Below, in pieces: positions 26,130-34,250 of a stretch of DNA of 64,000 bases (the first letter of the stretch is position 1; each line of letters begins with the position of its first letter). Made by a program: the position numbers and the translations under genes. The notes under the pieces are model-generated. The model was given only the letters and a program-made list of their open reading frames with translations. It was not told the DNA's origin and ran no database searches. The stretch is from Aliiroseovarius halocynthiae. Its GTDB lineage: Bacteria > Pseudomonadota > Alphaproteobacteria > Rhodobacterales > Rhodobacteraceae. The stretch is taken from NCBI RefSeq assembly GCF_007004645.1, contig NZ_ML660019.1, forward strand, positions 201,294-265,293. The letters are read 5' to 3'.

Positions 26130-28319
26130 TTACCTGAGTTCGGTGATCGCCGGGACTATGCTTAGCAGTTCATCCAATGCCGCGCGCGTTTCACCGCTGC
26201 TGTCGAGAATGTTCTGATACGTTTGCAAGTCGGTGCCTGCATCTGTCTCAGAGATCTCTGGTGTGGTGCTCAGAAGTGTTTGTATCTCTTTTGATACTGC
26301 CGACCCTGAAAGGTTGAGGTTGTATTGCATGTTTTGCGTGCGACCGACAGTCGTGACCGCCGTTGCTGCTGTTCGCCCCATTGCAATGCGTCGCAAGGAA
26401 CTCGCGGACTCATTGTTTAAACCGGAGAGATATCCAATCGCTACATTCGGTTTATTCTGCTCGAGTGCAATTTCGGCCAGAAATTCGCGCGTGGCCCTGT
26501 TGGGAACATCATCATTTGACAGAACGAGACGTCGGGCTTGTTCTGTAAACCCAAGGCTTTTCATTCGGTGAGCCATCGCAAGTTTCGGCTTCGCGGGCAA
26601 TGTGTCCCAGTCTTCGCGTGTCAGGCCATGCGTAAGAAATTCAGCGTCCGACCCAACCGACACGAGATAGCGGGCTGCGTCTGCAAGCAAGCTTGGAGTG
26701 GGCGTGCCTTTGCTGGAAAGATCCATCAATGAAAACGCCTGCGAGAAGCGCCCCATGTGAAATAGCGACCTAATATGAAGCCGCTGTAGCTCTGGACCTT
26801 CTTCGTTGCCTTTGTACTCGAAGGCGATAGATGCCAATAGGGAAAGCTCGGTGTCTGAAATGCCGTCACCTGTTTGTAGTTTGCTTTGGATGAGCGCGGC
26901 AATGGCTGGCTTAGTCTCTGACAGACTAGACTGGATCGTATCCGACAGTTCTTGGTGGGCTTGATCAGAGAGTCCCTGTGCCAAGCTGATATCGGCATCT
27001 AATACGGTTGTGTCATCCGGTACCGCCCGAATTGACCGTTTCGCAATGTTGCGGATTTCGATAGCGGTTTCCACGCGGCTGGCGTTTAAGAACTTTCTCG
27101 CCAAAGTGGGTGCTAAATATTTGCGCAGATGCGGCGGGAGCTCGGAGAAGCTTCTTAGAACAGCTTGGATGTTCACACGATCAGGCAGCTTTGGCTGTGC
27201 TAACGCGGACCATAGCGCCCCGCGCGTATTGCACATAATCTGAGGAGACCATATCGTGAACGACGAAGCTTCTCCGTTCTCTATTACTTCAGCCATCATG
27301 CGAAGAATGCCGGCATCCGGCAAATCGTCCCCGTAACTATCTATCAATTGCAATGCTTCCAAACCAAGCGTCAGGTAAATCATTCGGCGAATATGAGATA
27401 CCAGAAGATCAGCGTCGGGCTGGTCGAACTCGCCTAGATAGTTTGATGTCTCAAACACAGGTGCATCCGTTTCGGATTTATAGATGCCCCAGCTGGCAAT
27501 ATCGAACTGTTCGTCAGGTAAGCAGGCTTGTTCCGTTGATGCAATCTCGCGGCCACCATTTTGATCCGAACGGGCCTGATCAATCGCAGTTTGCATGCGA
27601 ACATGCTGGTCTGGGGTGGTCGGAAGCTGGGGAGCAGTGTCGATTGCTGTCTCAGAGGGTAGCGGTGCGACAATCTCTTTGATCTCTGGCAGTTCGATAT
27701 CGGCGTCAACTAATCCCTGTGATGCCGCCTGCGAGAGCTGTTCTAGCAGAGCCCGACCGTCGATTGCAGAGTGATTTTGAGATGGAACAAGCTGTGTTCC
27801 TTTGTGATTCTGTGCAGTAGTTTCCGTCCTATCGTCGCTGATTGGTTCTTCGTGACTGATTGGTGCCGTGAATAGCGGCAAGCTGGCGCGCAACTTTGAT
27901 GCGTCAAGCCTCCCGTTCCCGATGTGCTGCAGTGCTGCCTGCGCATGAGATCCATTCGGATCTGGCCCATCAACGATGTCGAGAACCAATTGCCCAGTTG
28001 GCAAGCGAAACTCTTTGATGTGGCAGTCACACCCCTGATGAATTGCCAGCGTCCCTGTTTCGATCACGGTCAGATCTTTGATGCGGTCCCGATCGATTAA
28101 CTCGAACGCACGTGACAGATTGAAGTCGCCGGGGTCTGACGTGATGGAAAGAAGGTATCCGCCGCCTGTGTCCTCAACTACGTATGTGTCTGAAGGTTTG
28201 GTATAGATGACCAATCGCGTAAAGCCTTTGTGCTCACCCGAGCGGACGGCAATGTTGCGGGCCTGCGCAGGCAATGCCATGAACCAGACAACAGCGAGAA
28301 GCAGAGGCCAGATCCTCAT
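26130..28319 (-). CDS. Large periplasmic protein in the motility operon, unknown function
   Basis: A 729-aa protein with a signal peptide (MRIWPLLLAVVWFMALPAQA), an N-terminal beta-rich section (about 22-115, RSGEHKGFTRLVIY, AMIN-like in pattern), a low-complexity middle (about 120-260), and a helical C-terminal half that reads like degenerate TPR/Sel1-type repeats. Its ATG overlaps the motA stop as ATGA, so it is translated with MotA, in the position where motB often follows motA. It lacks an OmpA domain and a MotB-type membrane helix. A role like rhizobial MotC (periplasmic stator partner) is a guess. Confidence 0.72.
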   Translation of the reverse strand: MRIWPLLLAVVWFMALPAQARNIAVRSGEHKGFTRLVIYTKPSDTYVVEDTGGGYLLSITSDPGDFNLSRAFELIDRDRIKDLTVIETGTLAIHQGCDCHIKEFRLPTGQLVLDIVDGPDPNGSHAQAALQHIGNGRLDASKLRASLPLFTAPISHEEPISDDRTETTAQNHKGTQLVPSQNHSAIDGRALLEQLSQAASQGLVDADIELPEIKEIVAPLPSETAIDTAPQLPTTPDQHVRMQTAIDQARSDQNGGREIASTEQACLPDEQFDIASWGIYKSETDAPVFETSNYLGEFDQPDADLLVSHIRRMIYLTLGLEALQLIDSYGDDLPDAGILRMMAEVIENGEASSFTIWSPQIMCNTRGALWSALAQPKLPDRVNIQAVLRSFSELPPHLRKYLAPTLARKFLNASRVETAIEIRNIAKRSIRAVPDDTTVLDADISLAQGLSDQAHQELSDTIQSSLSETKPAIAALIQSKLQTGDGISDTELSLLASIAFEYKGNEEGPELQRLHIRSLFHMGRFSQAFSLMDLSSKGTPTPSLLADAARYLVSVGSDAEFLTHGLTREDWDTLPAKPKLAMAHRMKSLGFTEQARRLVLSNDDVPNRATREFLAEIALEQNKPNVAIGYLSGLNNESASSLRRIAMGRTAATAVTTVGRTQNMQYNLNLSGSAVSKEIQTLLSTTPEISETDAGTDLQTYQNILDSSGETRAALDELLSIVPAITELR

Positions 28320-29185
28320 GCCGCAGCTTTCTTAACTTCTTTCAGTGCGTCTTCAAGTTCAGAGAAACTGGGGCGGTGTGAGCCGGGGGTGTTCTGGCGC
28401 CCAACTTCGATGCAGATATTAACTGAGTGATTGTAAAGGTTGGCAACCAACACCTCGCGGATGAGCTGATAGAAATGCGCGTCTTCCTCGGTGACCGCCT
28501 TTACTTTGGCCGAGAATGGCCCCACCAACCCATAAGCCAGAAACACACCAAGGAAGGTGCCAACCAAAGCGCCGCCGATCATCTTGCCCAAAATTTCCGG
28601 GGGTTGGTCAATGGAACCCATGGTTTTGATAACACCAAGCACAGCCGCAACGATGCCCAAGGCGGGAAGGCCATCGGCCATGGATTGCAGGGCGTGGCTG
28701 GAATGCAGCGCATGGTGAAGATTTGCCTCCATGCGTTTCTCCAACACCTCTTCGACTTGATGGGGATCATCATAGTTCATGGATGCTGAACGCAGGGTGT
28801 CGCAAATCAGTTCAATCGCTTCCTTATCTTCAAGAATCTTTGGATAGCGTTGGAAAATCGGGCTGTCTTCCGGGGCTTCAATATGTTCTTCCAAGGCCAC
28901 AGCGTTCTGACGTGCTTGGCGGATCAATTCGAACAGAAGGCACAGCAGATCGCGATAGTCCTCGTGCAACCACTTTGGGCCTTTGAACACCTTCTTCACG
29001 TCTTTAATTGTGTGCTTGATTGACGCCATGTCGTTGGAAATCACGAATGCGCCGGCAGCGGCTCCACCGATCATCGTAAACTCGAATGGAAGTGATTTGA
29101 GGATGATCCCCATTTTGCCGCCTGCGGCAAGATAGCCACCGAAGACCATTACAAAGATCAGGGCAATACCAACAAAGCCAATCAT
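28316..29185 (-). CDS. motA: Flagellar motor stator protein MotA
   Basis: MotA forms the ion channel of the stator with MotB. The 289-aa protein has four membrane helices (about 2-22, 33-52, 170-192 and 203-226), a large cytoplasmic loop (about 55-165) and the conserved channel prolines in DGLPALGIVAAVLGVI and YGLVGPF. It starts MIGFVGIALIFVMVFGGYL, as in the alphaproteobacterial type. A possible CtrA box lies 53 bases upstream. No motB gene is adjacent. Confidence 0.95.
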   Translation of the reverse strand: MIGFVGIALIFVMVFGGYLAAGGKMGIILKSLPFEFTMIGGAAAGAFVISNDMASIKHTIKDVKKVFKGPKWLHEDYRDLLCLLFELIRQARQNAVALEEHIEAPEDSPIFQRYPKILEDKEAIELICDTLRSASMNYDDPHQVEEVLEKRMEANLHHALHSSHALQSMADGLPALGIVAAVLGVIKTMGSIDQPPEILGKMIGGALVGTFLGVFLAYGLVGPFSAKVKAVTEEDAHFYQLIREVLVANLYNHSVNICIEVGRQNTPGSHRPSFSELEDALKEVKKAAA

Positions 29186-29237
29186 GACACACCTTTGTTA
29201 TTTCAAGCTTAATCACCCTTGTCTTCGCATGACAGGG

Positions 29238-29252
29238 TTAATTTCTGATTAT
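29238..29252 (-). promoter_or_regulatory. Possible CtrA box upstream of motA
   Basis: TTAA-N7-TTAT on the plus strand (7 of 8 bases of the TTAA-N7-TTAA consensus) lies in the 71-bp gap between the motE-like gene and motA, 53 bases before the motA start. CtrA controls motility in Rhodobacteraceae. Single 7/8 matches occur by chance, so this is suggestive only. Confidence 0.4.
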
Positions 29253-29256
29253 TGGA

Positions 29257-29865
29257 TCACCGGGTTGGTGCCGCCGCATTTCGACCTGCAAGAACCACAC
29301 TGATCGCATAGGAAATTTGCGGATCCAACCCAGCCAGAATTTGCGCTGCTGCTGCTGGCTTCATCTGCGCAATGAAGCCAGCAGCGAACTCGGGTTCCAT
29401 GGCTTCGAACAGGGGAATCGCTTGTTTGGGCTTCATATTTTCGTAAAGCGTAGTAAGCTGCGCTAAGTCGTCTGCTGCGGCAGACTTCGCCGTCGCCATT
29501 GTTGCGGCGAGAGTTTCTTCAGCCCTGGTCAATTCTTCCAGCTTGCTGCTGACCCGCGTCTCAGCAAGATTCAACGCTTCCAACCTTTGCGAAAGCTTGG
29601 CCTCGCGTTCATTAAGGGCTGCTTCACGTTCTTGCAGCGCTGCTAAGACGACGGCCACATCTTGAGGATTTTGTGCGGCCTCATCCAAAGTCTGTTCTAC
29701 TGACGTGCCAGAGAGAAGCGAGGTCAAGTCTTCTGCAAATGCTGCGGTAATGGGTCCTAGATGCAGCATGCCTGAAACCGTGAAGGTTGCCGAAAGCAAT
29801 ACAAGGATTCCGCGCGTGCGCAGTCGATGCATGCGGCTGCGTTTCTTGATAGCAGCTTGTGTCAT
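29257..29865 (-). CDS. MotE-like periplasmic/inner-membrane coiled-coil protein
   Basis: A 202-aa protein with an N-terminal membrane helix or signal (about 18-43), a long coiled coil (about 70-130, EREAALNEREAKLSQRLEAL) and a C-terminal MgtE-N/MotE-like domain with YENMKPKQAIPLFEAMEPEFAAGFIAQMKPAAAAQILAGL. This matches the MotE family, which in rhizobia acts as a periplasmic chaperone or scaffold for motility proteins. ATG 29865 overlaps the previous stop as ATGA. Confidence 0.8.
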   Translation of the reverse strand: MTQAAIKKRSRMHRLRTRGILVLLSATFTVSGMLHLGPITAAFAEDLTSLLSGTSVEQTLDEAAQNPQDVAVVLAALQEREAALNEREAKLSQRLEALNLAETRVSSKLEELTRAEETLAATMATAKSAAADDLAQLTTLYENMKPKQAIPLFEAMEPEFAAGFIAQMKPAAAAQILAGLDPQISYAISVVLAGRNAAAPTR

Positions 29866-30287
29866 TCTGCTGCCTCCATAACGCGATGGCGCAGGAATAC
29901 CGGGATGTCATGCTTTGGAGCGGGGTTTGAGCTGCGGGTCGAAGTGAAATCACCCATATTCCCGGTAAGTTCCGGTGCCATCTCGGTTTGAGGCGATGGC
30001 GCCTCGGGCAGGTCGTGCAGACTAGCCATCATGAGTTCCAACTTGCGAGCAGAGTCTTCGGCGCGTTCGGTCAACGCGGTCAGCACGTCGGCGCTTTGCC
30101 CTGCGGCTGATTGCGCGTGAGCGAGAGTTTTCGTCATATCGTCGACCTGTGCGCTCAGCACGGCTACGGCGCTACCCATTCCATCCTGCAAGTTGTTAAA
30201 CCGCTTCAGGCGACGTGACAAAATTAGGCAATAGTACCCAGCTCCAAAAGCGCCAAGCCCAAGGATGATGTCTGCGATGTAGTCCAT
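29862..30287 (-). CDS. Flagellar-operon membrane protein, DUF6468-like
   Basis: A 141-aa protein with one N-terminal membrane helix (about 3-23) and a helical cytoplasmic region with KTLAHAQSAAGQSADVLTALTE, followed by a Pro-rich tail. Such small anchored coiled-coil proteins (DUF6468) occur between fliL and motE in alphaproteobacterial flagellar operons; the match is from position and pattern. AGGAGGAAGG precedes the ATG. It lies 10 bases after fliL and overlaps the motE-like start. Confidence 0.65.
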   Translation of the reverse strand: MDYIADIILGLGAFGAGYYCLILSRRLKRFNNLQDGMGSAVAVLSAQVDDMTKTLAHAQSAAGQSADVLTALTERAEDSARKLELMMASLHDLPEAPSPQTEMAPELTGNMGDFTSTRSSNPAPKHDIPVFLRHRVMEAAE

Positions 30288-30297
30288 ATCCTTCCTC

Positions 30298-30801
30298 CTA
30301 GTTGAGTACGAATTCGAGGATTAAAAGATTGCGCACGCGGCCTTCTCCGGCAACGAGCTGGATCCTGCGCAGCATTTGGGCGCGCAGTTTCACCAAAGAG
30401 TGTGGATCCTCAAGCATCGCCGTGTCCACCGCGCGGAGATAAGCGTTCAGCACGTCCAACACGCGTGGTTTCAGTTTTATCACGTCTTCTTCATAGTCGG
30501 GTTCAATCTCAAGCGAGGCGCGGAACCGCAAGTGGCGATTGCGCGCGTTTGGGCCAAGTGACACGACCAACGGATCTAGCTCGACAAAACTGACGGGGGG
30601 CAGTTCTTGAACTTCGGTTTTTGGCTCAGCCGCTTCTGCTTCAGGCGCTGCCTGTCCGCCGATCAGCCCGGCATAAGTTGCATAGAAACCGCCGCCGCCC
30701 AAAAGCAGCGCGCCGATCAGTCCGAACAACAAACCCTTCTTGGACTTCTTGCCCGAACCCTCTTCCACGTCCGTCTCTAAGGCTATGTCTGCGCTCGACA
30801 T
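30298..30801 (-). CDS. fliL: Flagellar basal body-associated protein FliL
   Basis: FliL is a single-pass inner-membrane protein that associates with the stator. The 167-aa protein has a lysine-rich cytoplasmic N-terminus, one helix (about 23-43), an Ala/Pro/Glu linker and the FliL domain (FVELDPLVVSLGPNARNRHLRFRASLEI onward). I chose ATG 30801, which has GGAG six bases upstream; the longer reading from 30849 runs across the CtrA-like site. It heads the minus arm. Confidence 0.93.
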   Translation of the reverse strand: MSSADIALETDVEEGSGKKSKKGLLFGLIGALLLGGGGFYATYAGLIGGQAAPEAEAAEPKTEVQELPPVSFVELDPLVVSLGPNARNRHLRFRASLEIEPDYEEDVIKLKPRVLDVLNAYLRAVDTAMLEDPHSLVKLRAQMLRRIQLVAGEGRVRNLLILEFVLN

Positions 30802-30848
30802 TTGAACTCCGAATCCAATTTCACTGCGTTGATTTAAACCGATGGGCA

Positions 30849-30863
30849 CTAACCAATTATTAA
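30849..30863. promoter_or_regulatory. Possible CtrA box in the divergent fliL/fliF promoter region
   Basis: CTAA-CCAATTA-TTAA matches the CtrA consensus TTAA-N7-TTAA at 7 of 8 bases. It lies 48 bases before the fliL start and 66 bases before the fliF start, in the only gap between the two flagellar arms. A bound response regulator here could control both arms together. Confidence 0.5.
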
Positions 30864-30928
30864 GGCCGATCAGGGAAAACAGGTTGACATGACGGGGGTA
30901 GAAGCCCGCTCGGATAAGGAGTTACGTC

Positions 30929-32551
30929 TTGCAGCAGTTGATCTCGGTTTGGGGGGCTATGGACCTGAGGAAAAGGGCCATTGTGATCGCCGCAACCCTT
31001 GCCATGTTCCTCGCAGTTATTGGCCTATCGCGCATGGCGACACGTACGCAGATGACCTTGTTGTATGCCGGGTTGGAAAGCGGCGCAGCCGGAGAGGTGG
31101 TGCAGGCGCTGGAAGGTCGCAATGTGGCCTACGAGATCCGGGGCGATTCGATTTTTGTGGATGCGACACGGCGCGATGCGCTACGCATGACGCTGGCCAG
31201 CGAAGGTCTGCCCGCAAACTCGGGGAAGGGGTATGAGCTGCTCGACGGGTTAAGCGGGTTTGGTACCACCTCTCAGATGTTTGATGCGGCCTATTGGCGG
31301 GCGAAAGAGGGTGAGCTTGCGCGCACCATTGTTGCCAGCCCCGCCGTTCGAAACGCGCGCGTGCATATTGCGAATGCGTCCTCGCGTCAGTTTCGGCAGC
31401 GAAGTGAGCCGACAGCGTCTGTCACGCTGACCACGGCCAGTGGCACCCTGCCTATGCAGCAAATCAAGGCGTTCAAGTTTTTGGTGGCGTCTGCGGTGCC
31501 GGGTCTGGCGCCCGAGAAAGTCTCTGTCATCGACAGTCGCGCCGGGCTGATGGGAGGGGAGGATCCGGCGACTGGCGGAGCCGTCGCCGCACAGGATCGG
31601 GCCGAGCGATTGAAGCAGAATGTCGAGCGCTTGCTTGAGGCGCGAGTCGGTTTCGGGAATGCAGTGGTCGAGCTGAATTTAGAGACTGCAACCGAGCAGG
31701 AACAGATTCGCGAGCGCAGGTTTGACCCGGAAAGCCGCGTCGCCGTGTCGACCGATACCTCTGAAAGTACGAATGCGGCCAAGGACAGCGATGCGGGTGG
31801 TGTGACCGTTGCATCGAACCTGCCCGACGGGGATGGCACCAGTGGTGGTGGAGCTTCATCGTCCAACAACTCGGAAACGCGAGAGCGCGTGAACTATGAA
31901 GTGTCCGAAACAACGCGTGAAATCCTGAAAACGCCGGGGGCTGTGAAGCGATTGACAGTGGCCGTTTTGGTTGATGGTATCCGTACCACAGCCGAGAACG
32001 GAACCGTCGAATGGGCGCCGCGCCCCGAGGCCGAGATGGAAAACCTGCGCGAGCTGGTCGCTGGCGCTGTTGGGTTCAATGAAGCACGCGGAGACATCAT
32101 TACTCTGAAAACTATGGAATTCGAGCCTGTGGTCGCCCTGGGCAGCGATCCAGCATCAGGGTTGTTCTCAAACATCGCCATTGACGTCATGTCTTTGATC
32201 AAGCTGGTGATTTTGGCACTCGTGACATTTGGGCTTGGCCTGTTCGTGTTGCGCCCCATGTTGACCGCTCAGGCTGCGGCCGCCGTTGCGGCGCCCGGCG
32301 TTGTGCCCGCATTGGGATCCCCAAATGTAGCGCAAGCTGATGAAGAAGCAGGCCTGACTGAAGCTTTGACGGCCCCACCAGCTTTGATCGCAGACGTCCC
32401 TGCAGTCAGCGACGTTTCGACTGTTCCTGCGCTGACCGAGCCCGAGGCGGATCCGGTTCAACGCCTACGAGACCTGATTTCTGAACGCCAGTCGGAAACC
32501 GTGGAAATCCTCCGCGGCTGGATGGAAGAGGATGAGGAGGCAACAGGGTGA
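30929..32551 (+). CDS. fliF: Flagellar MS-ring protein FliF, TTG start
   Basis: FliF forms the MS ring in the inner membrane, the base on which the rotor is built. The 540-aa protein has an N-terminal helix (about 16-36), YscJ/FliF ring domains (about 40-210, with SGKGYELLDGLSGFGTTSQMFD), a periplasmic section, a second helix (about 412-436) and a cytoplasmic tail that binds FliG. I chose TTG 30929 because AAGGAG lies at 30915-30920. It overlaps the next gene by 4 bases. fliG itself is not in the window. Confidence 0.93.
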   Translation: MQQLISVWGAMDLRKRAIVIAATLAMFLAVIGLSRMATRTQMTLLYAGLESGAAGEVVQALEGRNVAYEIRGDSIFVDATRRDALRMTLASEGLPANSGKGYELLDGLSGFGTTSQMFDAAYWRAKEGELARTIVASPAVRNARVHIANASSRQFRQRSEPTASVTLTTASGTLPMQQIKAFKFLVASAVPGLAPEKVSVIDSRAGLMGGEDPATGGAVAAQDRAERLKQNVERLLEARVGFGNAVVELNLETATEQEQIRERRFDPESRVAVSTDTSESTNAAKDSDAGGVTVASNLPDGDGTSGGGASSSNNSETRERVNYEVSETTREILKTPGAVKRLTVAVLVDGIRTTAENGTVEWAPRPEAEMENLRELVAGAVGFNEARGDIITLKTMEFEPVVALGSDPASGLFSNIAIDVMSLIKLVILALVTFGLGLFVLRPMLTAQAAAAVAAPGVVPALGSPNVAQADEEAGLTEALTAPPALIADVPAVSDVSTVPALTEPEADPVQRLRDLISERQSETVEILRGWMEEDEEATG

Positions 32552-33174
32552 GTATGAGATACGCTCTAGAGGATTTTGGCGATGTTTTGTCCTCGGCCGG
32601 ACAGGCAGACGCCAACCCGGAGGTTACGCTTTTCCGCTCAGAACTTGATGCACGGTTAGAGGCGCGCAAGCTTGAAGGGTACGAGGCGGGCTATCAATCT
32701 GGTTGGGACGATGCCGTGAAATCCATGGACGAAGACAACACGCGCGTTCGGACCGAATTTGCACGCAATCTTGAGGACCTCGGCTTTACCTATCAAGAAG
32801 CGCGTAGCCACGTTCTTACAGCATTAGAGCCGTTGTTGACGCAGATGCTTGAAGCCGTGCTGCCGACGGCGGTTGAGCGGTCTTTGGGCCCGATTGTTGC
32901 TGAGGCAATGATGCCCCTGGCTTCGGAACTGGCTGACGCACCCATAGACGTGCTGGTGTCACCTGGCAGTCGTGCGACATTGGAGGCCTTCCTGGCAGAT
33001 GCACGTGCCGTGCCGTTTCAAATTTTAGAGAAAGACACTCTGCTAGATGGGCAAATCTACCTGCGTTCGGGTGAAAACGAGCGTCGTGTGGACCTGTCCG
33101 CCGCTATAGAGCGCATCACTCAGGCGGTGAGCGCATTGTATCATGTAAATGAAAGGGCTTTTGACCATGGCTGA
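32548..33174 (+). CDS. FliH-like flagellar assembly protein
   Basis: A 208-aa soluble protein with a helical N-terminal half (GYEAGYQSGWDDAVKSMDEDN) and a C-terminal alpha/beta section like FliH/SctL, the peripheral stalk that regulates the export ATPase FliI. Its place between fliF and fliN supports this, although fliI is not here. GTG 32548 overlaps the fliF stop and has GAGGAGG well placed upstream; ATG 32554 is an alternative. Sequence similarity in this family is weak, so the name is tentative. Confidence 0.7.
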   Translation: MSMRYALEDFGDVLSSAGQADANPEVTLFRSELDARLEARKLEGYEAGYQSGWDDAVKSMDEDNTRVRTEFARNLEDLGFTYQEARSHVLTALEPLLTQMLEAVLPTAVERSLGPIVAEAMMPLASELADAPIDVLVSPGSRATLEAFLADARAVPFQILEKDTLLDGQIYLRSGENERRVDLSAAIERITQAVSALYHVNERAFDHG

Positions 33175-33457
33175 CTCCACTCCTCAACCCGAATTGGACA
33201 CCGATGCGAGCCCTTTCGCACGCGTTCCGATCGAGGTTACGATCTCGGTCGGGGTGGCGCGCCCGACGGTGAAGGAACTATTGCACCTGAAGCAGGATGA
33301 CGTTCTGCCCTTGGACAAACGCATTGAGGATCCGGTAGATCTTTACGTGGGCGATCGGCTGATTGCGCAGGGCGAGTTGGAAGAGGTCGAAGGTGATCCG
33401 AACGGTCATATTGCGGTTCGCTTGACCAAGCTAGTTGACCTGAAGTCGGGGTTTTAG
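33167..33457 (+). CDS. fliN: Flagellar motor switch protein FliN
   Basis: FliN is a C-ring subunit that helps switch rotation and docks export cargo. The 96-aa protein is essentially one SpoA domain: VPIEVTISVGVARPTVKELLHLKQDDVLPLDKRIEDPVDLYVGDRLIAQGEL. ATG 33167 has AAAGGG upstream and overlaps the fliH-like gene by 8 bases. fliP follows 5 bases later. Confidence 0.92.
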   Translation: MADSTPQPELDTDASPFARVPIEVTISVGVARPTVKELLHLKQDDVLPLDKRIEDPVDLYVGDRLIAQGELEEVEGDPNGHIAVRLTKLVDLKSGF

Positions 33458-33462
33458 CGCCG

Positions 33463-34206
33463 ATGCGCCACAGAATGACAGTGCTTTGCGGTTTTCTGGC
33501 CGTTGTGATCTTGGTTGGGTCGGGGTCCGCAGGTCTGGCGCAGGATATCTCGATCTCGCTTGGGGATGACGGGTCGCTGGCGACCCGAACGATCCAGATC
33601 TTTGTGTTGGTGACACTGCTCAGCCTTGTTCCGGGTCTTGCGATCATGATCACCTGTTTTCCGTTCATCGTGACTGTGCTTTCGATCCTCAGGCAGGCAA
33701 TTGGCTTGCAACAATCACCGCCGAATATGCTGATCATCAGTCTAGCTTTGTTCCTGACCTACTTCATCATGGAACCCGTGTTCATGGAGGCCTGGATCAA
33801 AGGTGCGCAGCCCTTTTCAGAGGGGCAGTTAGAGCTTGAACCTGCGTTCTCTGCCGCGATGGATCCGTTCCGTATCTTCATGGCCAACCGGATTGATCCT
33901 GAGACTTACACCCACCTCGCCACTCTTCGTGAGGAAACCGCGAATGTGGATCTGACAGGGACGTCGCCGCTGTCTTTGCTTGTGCCGTCGTTCCTGCTGT
34001 CCGAGGTCGAGCGCGCCTTTCAGATCGGTTTCCTGGTCTTTCTGCCATTCCTGGTGATCGATCTGGTTGTCGCCGCAATATTGATGTCGATGGGCATGAT
34101 GATGGTGCCGCCCGCGATGGTTTCCTTGCCCTTCAAGCTGGCCTTCTTCGTGGTGGCCGATGGCTGGGCGCTGATCTCAGGTGCATTGGTGCGAAGTTAT
34201 TTCTGA
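33463..34206 (+). CDS. fliP: Flagellar export gate protein FliP
   Basis: FliP forms the core of the flagellar export channel with FliQ and FliR. The 247-aa protein has a cleavable signal (about 1-26) and four membrane helices, with QSPPNMLIISLALFLTYFIM, PSFLLSEVERAFQIGFL and MMMVPPAMVSLPFKLAFFVVADGW as family landmarks. It ends the plus arm and is followed by a strong hairpin. fliQ is not adjacent, so the FliPQR set is spread over several loci. Confidence 0.96.
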   Translation: MRHRMTVLCGFLAVVILVGSGSAGLAQDISISLGDDGSLATRTIQIFVLVTLLSLVPGLAIMITCFPFIVTVLSILRQAIGLQQSPPNMLIISLALFLTYFIMEPVFMEAWIKGAQPFSEGQLELEPAFSAAMDPFRIFMANRIDPETYTHLATLREETANVDLTGTSPLSLLVPSFLLSEVERAFQIGFLVFLPFLVIDLVVAAILMSMGMMMVPPAMVSLPFKLAFFVVADGWALISGALVRSYF

Positions 34207-34207
34207 A

Positions 34208-34240
34208 AACTGGCCGCATGCGCAGCGGCCAGTTCGATTT
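34208..34240 (+). terminator. Hairpin between fliP and the convergent lldD-like gene
   Basis: AACTGGCCGC (34208-34217) pairs perfectly with GCGGCCAGTT (34225-34234) around a 7-nt loop, followed by CGATTTT. It begins 2 bases after the fliP stop and probably stops both converging genes. Confidence 0.72.
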
Positions 34241-34250
34241 TCTGCTGGGA

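Noticed and set aside
26119..26133. TTAA-N7-TTAC, a CtrA-like site upstream of flhA
   Set aside because: It overlaps the last codon of the neighbouring gene and lies about 160 bases from flhA, so a chance match is more likely.
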